Shown one piece after another: positions 25,760 through 34,309 of a DNA stretch of 64,000 nucleotides (the stretch's first letter is position 1; every line of letters starts with the position of its first letter). The DNA is taken from the NCBI GenBank assembly GCA_022709365.1, contig JAKLIY010000010.1, positions 26,341-90,340 of the forward strand, written 5' to 3'. The notes below the pieces were generated by a model. It saw only the letters and a list, made by a program, of their open reading frames with translations. It searched no databases and was not told the origin of the DNA. This DNA comes from Pseudomonadota bacterium. GTDB lineage: Bacteria > Pseudomonadota > Gammaproteobacteria > Competibacterales > Competibacteraceae. The position numbers and the translations under genes are program-made.

Positions 25760-27517
25760 TTATTGATTTTGCAACTTTGTTGCGCTGGCGCTATCCGCCT
25801 GCATTCGGTACAGGCTGGCGTAGCGACCGTTGCAGGCCAGCAATTCGGCATGCTGGCCGATTTCAACAATGCAGCCCCGGTCGAGGACGACGATGCGGTC
25901 GGCGCTTTCAATCGTGGACAGGCGGTGGGCGATGACAAAAGCGGTGCGACCTTGGCGCAGGGTATCGAACGCCTGCTGGACCTTGCGTTCGGACTGGGTG
26001 TCCAGCGCCGAGGTGGCCTCGTCGAGAATGAGAATCGGCGCGTTTTTCAACAGGGCGCGGGCAATGGCGATGCGCTGGCGCTGACCGCCGGACAGACGTG
26101 CGCCATTTTCGCCGATCAACGTGTTCAAGCCTTGGGGCAATTCGCGGATGAAATCCATGGCGTAGGCGTGTTCGGCGGCTTGGATAATCTGCGCTTCGCT
26201 GGCCAGAAAACCGGCCCCATAGGCGATGTTGGCGGCCACCGTATCGTTGAATAGTACGATCTCCTGGCTGACGTAGGCGATGTTGGCGCGTAAATTCGCC
26301 AGCCGCAGGTTACGGATCGGGATGCCGTCCAGCAGGATATCGCCGGATTCCGGCTCGTAGAAACGTGGCAGCAGGGCCATCAGTGTCGTTTTGCCACTGC
26401 CGGACGGACCGACTAAAGCGATCGTTTCCCCCGGACGCACGTCTAGGTTGAGGTTCTGGATGACCTCCGCGCCTTCATCCCGGTAGCGGTGGCTGAGGTT
26501 CTGGATGCGCACTTCGCCACGGGCGCGGCCCAGAGTTTGCATTCCTTGATCCGGTTCCGGCGATTCATCGAGCAGGGCGAAAATGGTTTCCGCCGCTGCC
26601 AGTCCGCGCTGCAATTGTTCATTGACCTTGGTCAGGCGCTTGATCGGCGCCAGCAGCATGGCCATCGCCCCGAACAGGGAAACGAAACCACCGACGGTAA
26701 TCTGGTCGGCGGCGGATTGCAGAGAGGCGAAATAGATCACCGCGCCCAGGGCGAGGACCGTCAGCAGTTGCACCAAGGGTCCGCTGGCTTCGGAGGCGGT
26801 GACCAGTTTCATGCTCAACTGACGAACCCGGTTGTTGACCCGGTGGAAACGTTCCCGCTCATAATCCTGGCCACCGAAGATTTTGATGACCTTGTGGCCC
26901 TGCAGGACTTCGTCGATGACGTGAGTGAGATCGCCCATCAGTTCTTGCAAATCCCGGCTGAGTCGCCGCAATCGCCGGCTGACCGTGCGGACGATGAAAG
27001 CGATGCCAGGAGCAATCAGGAACGCCATCAGCGACAGTTGCCAGTTGAGATAGAGCATCCAGCCTAGCAGACCGACAACCGCCAGCCCATCCTTGACCAC
27101 AGTAATCAACGCCTGGGTGGTGGCGTTCATGACCTGAGTGACGTCGTAGGTCAGGCGGGACAGCAGGTTGCCGGCGGAGTGATCGTCGAAATAGCGGGTG
27201 GGCAGAGTGAGCAGCCGGTCGAACAGGGCGGCGCGCAGGTCCATCACCACCCGGTGGGCGATCCAGTTCATCGTGACCGAACCGATAAAGCCGGTGATGC
27301 CGCGCACGATGAACACGGCGACGAGCAACACCGGCATCAGGCGGATGCTGTGGGGGTCTTTTTCGACGAAGCTGCCATCCAGCAAGGGCTGAATCAGGGC
27401 TGGAATCATCGGTTCAGTGGCGGCGGCGGCGGCGGTGCCCAGCATCGACAGGATGAAAATGCGGGTATAGGGCCGGACGTAGCGCAGCAGCCGAAAATAG
27501 AGGTCTTTGCTGTTCAT
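25760..27517 (-). CDS. msbA: Lipid A export ABC transporter MsbA
   Basis: 585 residues, the usual length. An N-terminal six-helix exporter domain is followed by an ATPase domain with Walker A GPSGSGKTT (about 370), Q-loop in YVSQEIVLF, signature LSGGQRQR (about 475), Walker B ILILDEATSALD and the H-loop IAHRLST. MsbA flips core-lipid A across the inner membrane. Its start overlaps the stop of the D12 methyltransferase gene by 4 bp, so it is now the last gene of the restriction-modification operon. hldE, its usual LPS neighbour, lies on the other side of that insertion. Confidence 0.95.
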   Translation of the reverse strand: MNSKDLYFRLLRYVRPYTRIFILSMLGTAAAAATEPMIPALIQPLLDGSFVEKDPHSIRLMPVLLVAVFIVRGITGFIGSVTMNWIAHRVVMDLRAALFDRLLTLPTRYFDDHSAGNLLSRLTYDVTQVMNATTQALITVVKDGLAVVGLLGWMLYLNWQLSLMAFLIAPGIAFIVRTVSRRLRRLSRDLQELMGDLTHVIDEVLQGHKVIKIFGGQDYERERFHRVNNRVRQLSMKLVTASEASGPLVQLLTVLALGAVIYFASLQSAADQITVGGFVSLFGAMAMLLAPIKRLTKVNEQLQRGLAAAETIFALLDESPEPDQGMQTLGRARGEVRIQNLSHRYRDEGAEVIQNLNLDVRPGETIALVGPSGSGKTTLMALLPRFYEPESGDILLDGIPIRNLRLANLRANIAYVSQEIVLFNDTVAANIAYGAGFLASEAQIIQAAEHAYAMDFIRELPQGLNTLIGENGARLSGGQRQRIAIARALLKNAPILILDEATSALDTQSERKVQQAFDTLRQGRTAFVIAHRLSTIESADRIVVLDRGCIVEIGQHAELLACNGRYASLYRMQADSASATKLQNQ

Positions 27518-28473
27518 AAATAGCCACGCTCAACCAACGGGTAGTCAGGCACTTTTTCGTGGATTTCTTCCAATCTATCGAGCCACGCAAGGTTTCTGCC
27601 AATCACCAGTTCAACCAATTGGGCATGGTGGGTATTATTCATGGGAATCTGCCGCATTTGAAAACCATGCTTTCTCGCCAGATTTTTGACTTCATCCGCA
27701 TGGTCATAGGTCATTAAAAAATCGCCTTTCAGCGATTCGGCAATTTCGAATAACCGTCCATGATCCATATTGCAATGACGATACAGACGCTTGCCCGCTT
27801 TTTTGCCGCCCGCTGTATAAGGAGGATCAATAAAAAAAACTGCGTTTTTATTTTCAGCGTAGTCAGGCAGCAATTCCAAGGCGTCCGCTTTAAAAAAAGC
27901 CATTCTCTGCCTGATATGATTTAGGTTAATAATACGGTTAGCCAGTGTTTTCGGATACCAGCGGGATTGAATTCCTTTGCCGTTTTCTCCATTTCTGAGC
28001 AGCCCGGCGCCTTCCGCCAGAATGCCGCCATGAAGGGTTCGATTTTTAAGAATGGTTTGAAAAGCGCATTGTTGAATTTCAACGGAATTTATTTTTAATT
28101 CATTTTCCAGATTTTCATGAGTCAGATCAAATTGCTGAATCCTTTCAGCCAGCCACTCAGAATAACCAAGAATAACCGCTTGCCAGACTGCTGCAACTTC
28201 ATGATCCATTTCAATCATAACTGCTCGTTCAACAAAATTCTCGAATAATGCGGTAAGACTGATAATGCCTCCTCCGGCAAAAGGCTCTACAATCAAATCC
28301 GGCTTAAAATCAAGGGATTGCATCCATTGTCTGAAGGTGGGTACGAACCAGGTTTTTCCACCAGGATAGCGAAAAGGACTGCGCTGCGGCACTGAGGCAA
28401 CATTCACCGGCTTGTTTTTCTTGCAAAGAAAACCGGTGCCAGAAAAAAGACTTTGCTGTTCCGGGAGATTCAT
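27514..28473 (-). CDS. D12-class DNA adenine N6-methyltransferase of a type II R-M system
   Basis: 319 residues. Motif order is that of Dam-like D12 enzymes: FRYPGGKTWFVP (AdoMet-binding) near residue 34, VEPFAGGGIISL, a target-recognition region, then FFIDPPYTAGGKKAG with the DPPY catalytic motif of adenine-N6 methyltransferases. It should protect sites cut by the endonuclease encoded immediately upstream, with which it overlaps by 4 bp. Base composition is more AT-rich than in msbA or hldE. DPPY implies the target contains an adenine. It also overlaps msbA by 4 bp. Confidence 0.9.
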   Translation of the reverse strand: MNLPEQQSLFSGTGFLCKKNKPVNVASVPQRSPFRYPGGKTWFVPTFRQWMQSLDFKPDLIVEPFAGGGIISLTALFENFVERAVMIEMDHEVAAVWQAVILGYSEWLAERIQQFDLTHENLENELKINSVEIQQCAFQTILKNRTLHGGILAEGAGLLRNGENGKGIQSRWYPKTLANRIINLNHIRQRMAFFKADALELLPDYAENKNAVFFIDPPYTAGGKKAGKRLYRHCNMDHGRLFEIAESLKGDFLMTYDHADEVKNLARKHGFQMRQIPMNNTHHAQLVELVIGRNLAWLDRLEEIHEKVPDYPLVERGYL

Positions 28474-29357
28474 ACCAATGGATTTTCAATGGATTGGTTA
28501 TCAGGAGCCGATTCCAGATGATCACCTAACTTCTGCTGAAGTATGTTGATAAAATCCGCAATTTTTCCGGGCTGAGGCGTCGTTATTTTAATCAGTGAAG
28601 ATTGGAAACTTGTAAAAACTTCATCAACTTTTTCAAGCTTGAATCTTTTAAGTTCCGGCTTATAAATCAGTTCATATATAAACCATCCAATTTCCCCATC
28701 GTTTTTTGAAACCGCATCCAACTTGGATATAGGAAGAGTTTCATAAAATCCTTTGTTTAACGCAACAGCGACTTTCTTGTTCCAGGAATTTAATATTCTA
28801 CCCTTAAATAGAAGTTGAGGAGCAAGCCTTTTTCGAGAAGAAGATAAATAATCAGGACGTGGGTAGTTAGGCTGATTTGTCCAATTCATATCTTGGTTAT
28901 TTATAGATGAATTGATATAATTCTCGAAAGGTTCACGAACATTTCCAGAGATATAGACAGCTTGAATTTCAAGCGCTCCAAAGTCATAAATATGTTCATT
29001 TTCATCATACGCTACCAGAACAACATCAATATTACCTGCTGATTTTCCATGAGCATCATTTAATCGAACTTCGGTTAAAGAACTCCAGGTGGCGCCTTCA
29101 GCAAAGAAAAATTCTGCGGCGTCCTTAACGATCAGCCAGTCTTCACGAAATCGGATTGGGCATGTAATGACTGGGGAATCATTGTGAAAAATGCTACAAA
29201 CACCGAGAGGATTTTTAGCTTTATCCTTTGTGCAGTTAGGGACTTTGTTATTGAATGGACAAAGCTTGTTTTGACGATAAAAAACAGCCCGTTCAGAAAA
29301 GTCAGTCGTCAGTTGGCCAAAGACTTCAGCAAGAGGATGTTGGGGTAGTTTCATCAT
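28470..29357 (-). CDS. NotI-family type II restriction endonuclease
   Basis: 295 residues from the ATG at 29357, preceded by AAGGA; the ORF extends upstream but without a ribosome site. Four cysteines in the N-terminal third (in KLCPF, NCTKD, GVCSIF and ITCPIRF) match the Cys4 iron-binding knot described for NotI. They are followed by EVRLNDAHGKSAGNIDVVLV and DFGALEIQAVYISGN, which have the D-x(n)-E-x-Q layout of a PD-(D/E)XK nuclease: Asp in NIDVVL, then Glu and Gln in LEIQA. I assign the NotI family on this basis. The partner's adenine-methyltransferase motif suggests the site differs from the NotI octamer. The gene is AT-rich and likely acquired. Confidence 0.8.
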   Translation of the reverse strand: MMKLPQHPLAEVFGQLTTDFSERAVFYRQNKLCPFNNKVPNCTKDKAKNPLGVCSIFHNDSPVITCPIRFREDWLIVKDAAEFFFAEGATWSSLTEVRLNDAHGKSAGNIDVVLVAYDENEHIYDFGALEIQAVYISGNVREPFENYINSSINNQDMNWTNQPNYPRPDYLSSSRKRLAPQLLFKGRILNSWNKKVAVALNKGFYETLPISKLDAVSKNDGEIGWFIYELIYKPELKRFKLEKVDEVFTSFQSSLIKITTPQPGKIADFINILQQKLGDHLESAPDNQSIENPLV

Positions 29358-29523
29358 GCAATTCCTTATGTTATTGAGAAAGCGATTCCTGTCCGGAGCG
29401 ACTGAAAATTTATGATGCCACACCCGCCAAAATCTGGCTATGTGCGATGCATCCCGACAAGGCCAGTGTCTTCCAGCGCCGTGTTATGATGTGCCCATCA
29501 TGCAACATTTTCCATGACCAACC

Positions 29524-30960
29524 ATGAAACCCGAGATACCCCGTTTTGAACAAGCCCGTGTACTGATCGTCGGCGATGTCATGCTGGATCGCTACTGGTA
29601 TGGCCCCACCTCCCGCGTCTCGCCAGAAGCGCCAGTGCCGGTCGTCAAGGTCGAGGAAGTCGAAGAACGTCCCGGCGGCGCAGCCAATGTGGCGGTCAAC
29701 ATTGCCACCCTCGGCGGTCAGGTCCGGGTACTGGGCGTGGCCGGCGCGGATGAATCGGCCACCGTGCTGGAAACCAAACTGCACCGGATCGGTGTGGTCT
29801 GTGAGTTACTCCGCCAGCCCGGTCAGGCGACCATCACCAAGCTGCGGGTGTTGAGCCGCAATCAGCAATTGCTGCGACTGGACTTTGAGGACGGCTTCCC
29901 CGGCTTCGATCCTGCCGCGCTCCGCGAACGCTTCGTTGCCCATCTGCCGGATGTGGATCTGGTCGTGCTGTCCGACTACCAGAAGGGTGCCTTGCGCGAG
30001 GTCGAGTCCTACATCCAGTTGGCCCGCGCTGCTGGCAAGCGGGTGCTGGTCGATCCCAAGGGGCAAGATTTTCGCCGCTATCACGGCGCCACCCTGCTGA
30101 CACCCAACTTGGCCGAGTTCGAAGCGGTCGTCGGTCCCTGCCGCGATGAAGCGGAACTGGTCGGTAAGGGTCAGGCGCTGCGTCGCAATCTGGAACTGGA
30201 GGCGTTGCTGATCACCCGGGGTGAACTGGGCGTGTCCCTGCTACAGTCCGGAGCGGAGCCACTGCATCTGGCGGCCCGCGCCCGAGAAGTCTATGACGTG
30301 ACCGGTGCCGGTGATACGGTGATTGCGACCCTGGCGGCTGGCCTGGCGGCTGACCTGGAATTGCCCGCTGCAACCGTCTTGGCGAATCTGGCTGCCAGTA
30401 TCGTCGTCGGTAAACTGGGTGCGGCCAGCGTCACCATTTCTGAACTGCGCCGGGCGCTGTATGACCATGAAGAACCGCCGCGCGGGGTGGTGGACGAAGC
30501 CCAACTGTTGCGAGCGGTCGCCGACGCCAAGGCCCACGGTGAAACCATCGTCATGACCAACGGCTGTTTCGACATCCTGCATGCTGGTCATGTGACCTAT
30601 CTGGAACAGGCCCGGCGCTTGGGCAACCGGCTGATCGTCGCCGTCAACGACGACGATTCGGTTCGCCAACTCAAAGGTCCCGACCGGCCGATTCATGCGC
30701 TCTGGCAACGGATGCGGGTGCTGGCCGGACTGTCGTCCGTGGATTGGGTCGTGTCCTTTACCGAGAACACCCCGGAACGGTTGATCTGCGCCGTCAAGCC
30801 CGATTATCTGGTCAAAGGTGGCGATAACGATCCGGCCCATATTCCCGGCAATCACTGCGTGTGGGAAGCGGGCGGCCAAGTGGTCGTCATGGACTACATC
30901 GAGGGCTGTTCGACCTCCAGCACGATCACCCGTATTTTGAGCCGACCCGGAGCCTCATGA
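29524..30960 (+). CDS. hldE: Bifunctional heptose-7-phosphate kinase / heptose-1-phosphate adenylyltransferase
   Basis: 478 residues. The ribokinase-like N-terminal domain carries [14 protein letters not shown] and the catalytic [14 protein letters not shown] (about 260). The C-terminal nucleotidyltransferase domain carries [20 protein letters not shown] and the VKGGD segment. It makes ADP-heptose for the LPS inner core. The gene runs divergently from the R-M operon and msbA. Its stop overlaps the start of the FAD oxidoreductase gene. Confidence 0.96.
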   Translation: MKPEIPRFEQARVLIVGDVMLDRYWYGPTSRVSPEAPVPVVKVEEVEERPGGAANVAVNIATLGGQVRVLGVAGADESATVLETKLHRIGVVCELLRQPGQATITKLRVLSRNQQLLRLDFEDGFPGFDPAALRERFVAHLPDVDLVVLSDYQKGALREVESYIQLARAAGKRVLVDPKGQDFRRYHGATLLTPNLAEFEAVVGPCRDEAELVGKGQALRRNLELEALLITRGELGVSLLQSGAEPLHLAARAREVYDVTGAGDTVIATLAAGLAADLELPAATVLANLAASIVVGKLGAASVTISELRRALYDHEEPPRGVVDEAQLLRAVADAKAHGETIVMTNGCFDILHAGHVTYLEQARRLGNRLIVAVNDDDSVRQLKGPDRPIHALWQRMRVLAGLSSVDWVVSFTENTPERLICAVKPDYLVKGGDNDPAHIPGNHCVWEAGGQVVVMDYIEGCSTSSTITRILSRPGAS

Positions 30961-32150
30961 ATCCAACCCTCAATATCGACGTCGCCATCATCGGCGGCGG
31001 CATCGCTGGTTTGTGGTTGCTGGCGCGATTGCGTGAGCGCGGCTATGGCGCACTGCTCATTGAGAGCGACCGACTGGGTGCTGGTCAGACCCTCTGCGCG
31101 CAGGGCATCATCCACGGCGGCGCCAAATACGGCCTGCGCGGCTACGCCGGCCCGACTGCCGAAGCGGTCGCCGGGATGCCCGCTTTATGGCGGTGCTGCC
31201 TGAACGGTGAAGATGAAATCAATCTGCACGGCGCTGCATTGCTGGCTGAACATCAATATCTCTGGGCCACTCACGCCCCAACCTCCCGGCTGGTCGCCTT
31301 TTTCGCCAGCAAGTTGATGCGCGGCCATGTGGAGAAGGTGGCGGACGGCGGTATGGACGCCAGCGATTATCCGCCGGTCCTGCGCCATCCCGATTTCCAT
31401 GGCGCGGTGTACCGGTTGGATGAACCCATTATCGAGGTCGCCTCGGTGCTGACTGTGCTGGCTGAGCGTTATCAGGACGCCATGGTCCGTAATCGTGGGC
31501 CAGCTATTTTGAAAGCGGACGGGAACCTGACCCTGCACCATCCTGAACGTCCACAATGGGTGATCCGGCCGGCAGTCACGGTGTTCACCGCAGGAGCCGG
31601 CAATGCCGGGCTGCCGTGGGCAACTTTGCAATTGCGCCCGCTGCACATGGTGATGGCGCGCGGCGTCAACCTTCCCGGACCCTTGTATGCACACTGTCTG
31701 GGCGCCAGCGAGGTCCCCCGCCTGACCGTAACCAGCCATTACGACGCTACTGGCCGGTTGATCTGGTATCTCGGCGGCGGACTGGCGGAAGAGGGAATTC
31801 GGCGTGATCGCCGCGAGCAGATCCGGGCCGCACGGCGGGAATTGCAGGCGTTATTGCCATGGGTAGACTGGAATCCCGTGGAATTTGCCACCTTCACCAT
31901 CCAGCGAGCCGAGGCCCATCAGCACGGCGGTGGACGGCCAGCGACGGCCAGCGTGTTCCGCGATGGCCGAGTGATCGCCGCCTGGCCGACCAAGCTGGCG
32001 CTGGCGCCGCTGTTAGCCGAACAGGTTGAGGGACTGTTGCAAACCTTGAAAGTGCCGCGCCGTCCGGTGGATTTGAGTCCGCTGGCGAATTGGCCGCGCC
32101 CGGAAATTGGCGTCTATCCCTGGGATCAGGAGGAAATGGAGTGGAGTTAA
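30957..32150 (+). CDS. FAD-dependent oxidoreductase (DAO family)
   Basis: 397 residues. The dinucleotide-binding motif [18 protein letters not shown] is at the N-terminus, followed by [20 protein letters not shown], which resembles glycerol-3-phosphate dehydrogenase/D-amino acid oxidase-like proteins. Near the middle, [11 protein letters not shown] and the C-terminal [20 protein letters not shown] fit the FAD-closing region. The substrate is unknown. The 4-bp overlap with hldE and the overlap with the aldo/keto reductase downstream suggest one operon. Confidence 0.82.
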   Translation: MNPTLNIDVAIIGGGIAGLWLLARLRERGYGALLIESDRLGAGQTLCAQGIIHGGAKYGLRGYAGPTAEAVAGMPALWRCCLNGEDEINLHGAALLAEHQYLWATHAPTSRLVAFFASKLMRGHVEKVADGGMDASDYPPVLRHPDFHGAVYRLDEPIIEVASVLTVLAERYQDAMVRNRGPAILKADGNLTLHHPERPQWVIRPAVTVFTAGAGNAGLPWATLQLRPLHMVMARGVNLPGPLYAHCLGASEVPRLTVTSHYDATGRLIWYLGGGLAEEGIRRDRREQIRAARRELQALLPWVDWNPVEFATFTIQRAEAHQHGGGRPATASVFRDGRVIAAWPTKLALAPLLAEQVEGLLQTLKVPRRPVDLSPLANWPRPEIGVYPWDQEEMEWS

Positions 32151-32965
32151 GGTCCTTGGGATCAACTGGCGTACAGGTCAGTCCCCTGGGGTTGGGGACG
32201 GTCAAGTTCGGTCGTAACCAGGGGGTTAAATATCCCCGACCGTTCGCCCTGCCTTCGGATCAGGACGCACTGACGCTGCTGGATTTAGCTTGGGACCTGG
32301 GGATTAACCTGCTGGACACCGCCCCTGCTTATGGCGAAAGCGAGGAACGGCTGGGCCGGTTGCTGCGGCAATGCCGGCAGGACTGGGTGATCGTTACCAA
32401 GGTAGGTGAAGAATTCCACGATGGCGTCTCTGTGTTCGATTTCTCCGCCGCCGCCACCCGCACCAGTGTTGAGCGCAGTCTGCGGCGGCTGGGGGTGGAA
32501 ACGCTGGATGTGGTGCTGATTCATTCCAGCGGTGATGATCTGCGCATTCTGGAGCAGGAGGAGGTTTTACCTGCGCTGCGGCGTTTACAACAGGCCGGTC
32601 TGATTCGCGTCGTGGGGATGTCCAGCAAGACGGTCGGCGGCGGCTTGCGGGCTGTGGAATGCTGCGATGTGGTCATGATGACCTATAACCTGTCACAGCG
32701 GGAAGAACTGCCGGTCATCCGCACCGCGCACGCCGCCGGCAAGGGCGTGTTGATCAAGAAGGGTCTGCTCAGTGGACATCTGGATTCGCTGACGAACGCT
32801 GATCCAGTGCGGGCGTCAATGGAGTTAATTTATGCCGAACCGGGAGTGAGCAGCGTCGTGGTCGGGACGTTGAACCCGGGACATCTTCGGGCGAACGTGG
32901 CGGCGGTGGAAGAGGTGTTGAGCCAGCCAGCCGTATCCGATCCGGTTGGAACCACTGCTGGCTGA
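32141..32965 (+). CDS. Aldo/keto reductase family protein
   Basis: 274 residues starting with GTG at 32141, ten bases before the end of the previous gene and behind AGGAGG. The AKR barrel shows the catalytic DTAPAYGESEERLG (Asp and Tyr), VTKVG (Lys) and VLIHSSGDD (His), then the cofactor end VVGTLNPGHLRANV. It likely reduces a small carbonyl compound with NADPH. It is probably co-expressed with the FAD oxidoreductase. Confidence 0.88.
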   Translation: MELRSLGSTGVQVSPLGLGTVKFGRNQGVKYPRPFALPSDQDALTLLDLAWDLGINLLDTAPAYGESEERLGRLLRQCRQDWVIVTKVGEEFHDGVSVFDFSAAATRTSVERSLRRLGVETLDVVLIHSSGDDLRILEQEEVLPALRRLQQAGLIRVVGMSSKTVGGGLRAVECCDVVMMTYNLSQREELPVIRTAHAAGKGVLIKKGLLSGHLDSLTNADPVRASMELIYAEPGVSSVVVGTLNPGHLRANVAAVEEVLSQPAVSDPVGTTAG

Positions 32966-33059
32966 TCCCGATTGCTGTCATCCAGCGCTGAGGTTAAGAG
33001 AATCATGCAAAACGCTTATCGTACTGTATAGCGGTTGGAAGGTCGCCATTTAGTTCATT

Positions 33060-33675
33060 AATTAAATTAGGTAAACCCCCGGCTTAGCCGGGGGACTCCC
33101 CAAGATTTGACCGTTCCGGCGGTCAGTTGGATTCTCTACGGTCCCTTCAACGACCGAGGTGAATCTACCATGGCAGAGTATCGGAGTCTGAGTCATACGA
33201 AATGGGATTGCAAATATCATATTGTTTTCATTCCCAAACGGCGGAAGAAAGTGATCTATGGTCAAATCAGGAGGAGGCTTGGAGAGATGTTTCACGAATT
33301 AGCCAGCCATAAAGACGTAGCAATTATCGAAGGGCATCTGCGACCGGATCATGTTCACCTGTGCTTGAGGATAGCACCGAAGTACGCGGTATCGAATGTG
33401 GTGGGGTATCTGAAAGGGAAAAGCGCCATGATGATCGCTCGATTTTTTGTAGGAAAGGAGAGGAATTTCACGGGCGAGAGCTTTTGGGCCAGAGGCTACT
33501 TTGTATCGACGGTGGGATTGGATGAAGCGACGGTTATTGAGTACATTCGGAACCAGGAGGCCGAAGAGGAGCGCCATGAACAGTTGAGGTTGCGTATGCC
33601 GCTTTGAGCGGCCCCAAGCATCCACAACCCCTTTGAGGGGTTCACCTAATAAGCCCCCGGCTTTGCCGGGGGTCA
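33060..33675 (+). mobile_element. IS200-like insertion sequence (tnpA only)
   Basis: The element is bounded by two nearly identical hairpins: CCCCCGGC/GCCGGGGG at 33076-33094 on the left and at 33654-33672 on the right. These subterminal stem-loops are what single-strand HUH transposases recognise. Between them lies one transposase gene; there is no tnpB. A further hairpin (AACCCCT/AGGGGTT, 33627-33643) precedes the right end. The exact cleavage ends cannot be fixed from one copy. Confidence 0.82.
33170..33607 (+). CDS. tnpA: IS200/IS605-family transposase TnpA (Y1 HUH)
   Basis: 145 residues. HIVFIPKRRKKVIYG at the N-terminus, the HUH metal motif in RPDHVHLCL, the SFWARGYFVSTVG segment and the nucleophile region IEYIRNQE are characteristic of Y1 transposases. 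Full length and intact. The ATG at 33170 gives the normal N-terminus MAEYRSLSHTKWDCKYH. Confidence 0.95.
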   Translation: MAEYRSLSHTKWDCKYHIVFIPKRRKKVIYGQIRRRLGEMFHELASHKDVAIIEGHLRPDHVHLCLRIAPKYAVSNVVGYLKGKSAMMIARFFVGKERNFTGESFWARGYFVSTVGLDEATVIEYIRNQEAEEERHEQLRLRMPL

Positions 33676-33682
33676 TTTAACT

Positions 33683-33856
33683 GTAGATTTTCCAAAATCT
33701 GGCGATGTGGAAATTATTATTCTTTCGCTCGATTCGACCGATGAAGCCACAGGCCGACTCTTAATGCGCGAATGGCTGGCCCGCGCTTGGGGTTGTGCGC
33801 CTGATTTCCCCGACCGTCCCGATCAACCACCACTCGGTGACATCACGCTATTATGA
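33683..33856 (+). pseudogene. Probable antitoxin gene remnant (3' end)
   Basis: In frame from the right end of the IS200 element the sequence encodes about 57 residues (VDFPKSGDVEIIILSLDST, then REWLARAWGCAPDFPDRP). It stops at a TGA that overlaps the start of a PIN-domain gene (ATGA). That coupling is typical of VapB-VapC pairs. The N-terminal DNA-binding part is absent, perhaps cut off by the insertion. The antitoxin identity is inferred mainly from position. Confidence 0.35.
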
Positions 33857-34086
33857 CCTCCCGCTATTTGCTGGACACCAATATGTGCATCGAAATTGCT
33901 CGTGGGCGTCATTCAGGCATTCAAACGCGCATGGCGACATTGTCCTACGGCGAAGTGGCGATCTGTTCCATCGTTTGGGCTGAATTGGAACTGGGAGCGT
34001 ATTTATCCCCCAAGGGTTATGGTGATTTCTGGAAATCGAGATCCCATTACAACGCTAATAGGAGTTACGAATTGACAACCGGTTGA
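33853..34086 (+). pseudogene. Truncated VapC-type PIN-domain toxin
   Basis: The first ~55 residues, SRYLLDTNMCIEIARGRH followed by GEVAICSIVWAELELGAY, match VapC ribonucleases, including the first catalytic Asp in LLDTN and the Glu in AELELG. Beyond LSPKGYG the frame no longer looks like a PIN domain and stops after 77 residues, about half the family length. The remaining catalytic Asp residues are missing, so the toxin is dead. Confidence 0.8.
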
Positions 34087-34136
34087 AATTGTGAGTTAAG
34101 ATTTTCCATACTAATAAGCTGTCGCAAAAGTTTTGA

Positions 34137-34260
34137 TAGGTTCTCGTTCCCACGCTCCAGCGTGGGAACGCCGACGAGCCGCTCCAGCGGCCCGAATGAT
34201 CTCAATAAAATCGCGACGCTGGAGCGTCTGGACGTACTCCCACGCTGGAGCACGGGAGCT
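34137..34260. repeat. Cluster of short palindromes built on GCTCCAGC
   Basis: Four imperfectly related inverted repeats occur in 125 bp: 34147-34168 (10-bp arms, 2-base centre, perfect), 34178-34191 (6-bp arms), 34215-34228 (6-bp arms, complementary orientation) and 34237-34258 (imperfect). All share a GCTCCAGC or GCTGGAGC core. This is the look of an extragenic palindromic repeat family. It lies between the dead vapBC pair and the start of the kinase/coiled-coil locus. Confidence 0.85.
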
Positions 34261-34309
34261 AGGCGCTACCTGTCAGAATTTATGCATCAATCCACTAGAG
34301 ATATTCTCA

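Noticed and set aside
34133-34309. N-terminal extension of the dynamin-like protein gene
   Set aside because: The extension translates the palindromic repeat cluster and has no coding character; the ATG at 34310 is the better start.
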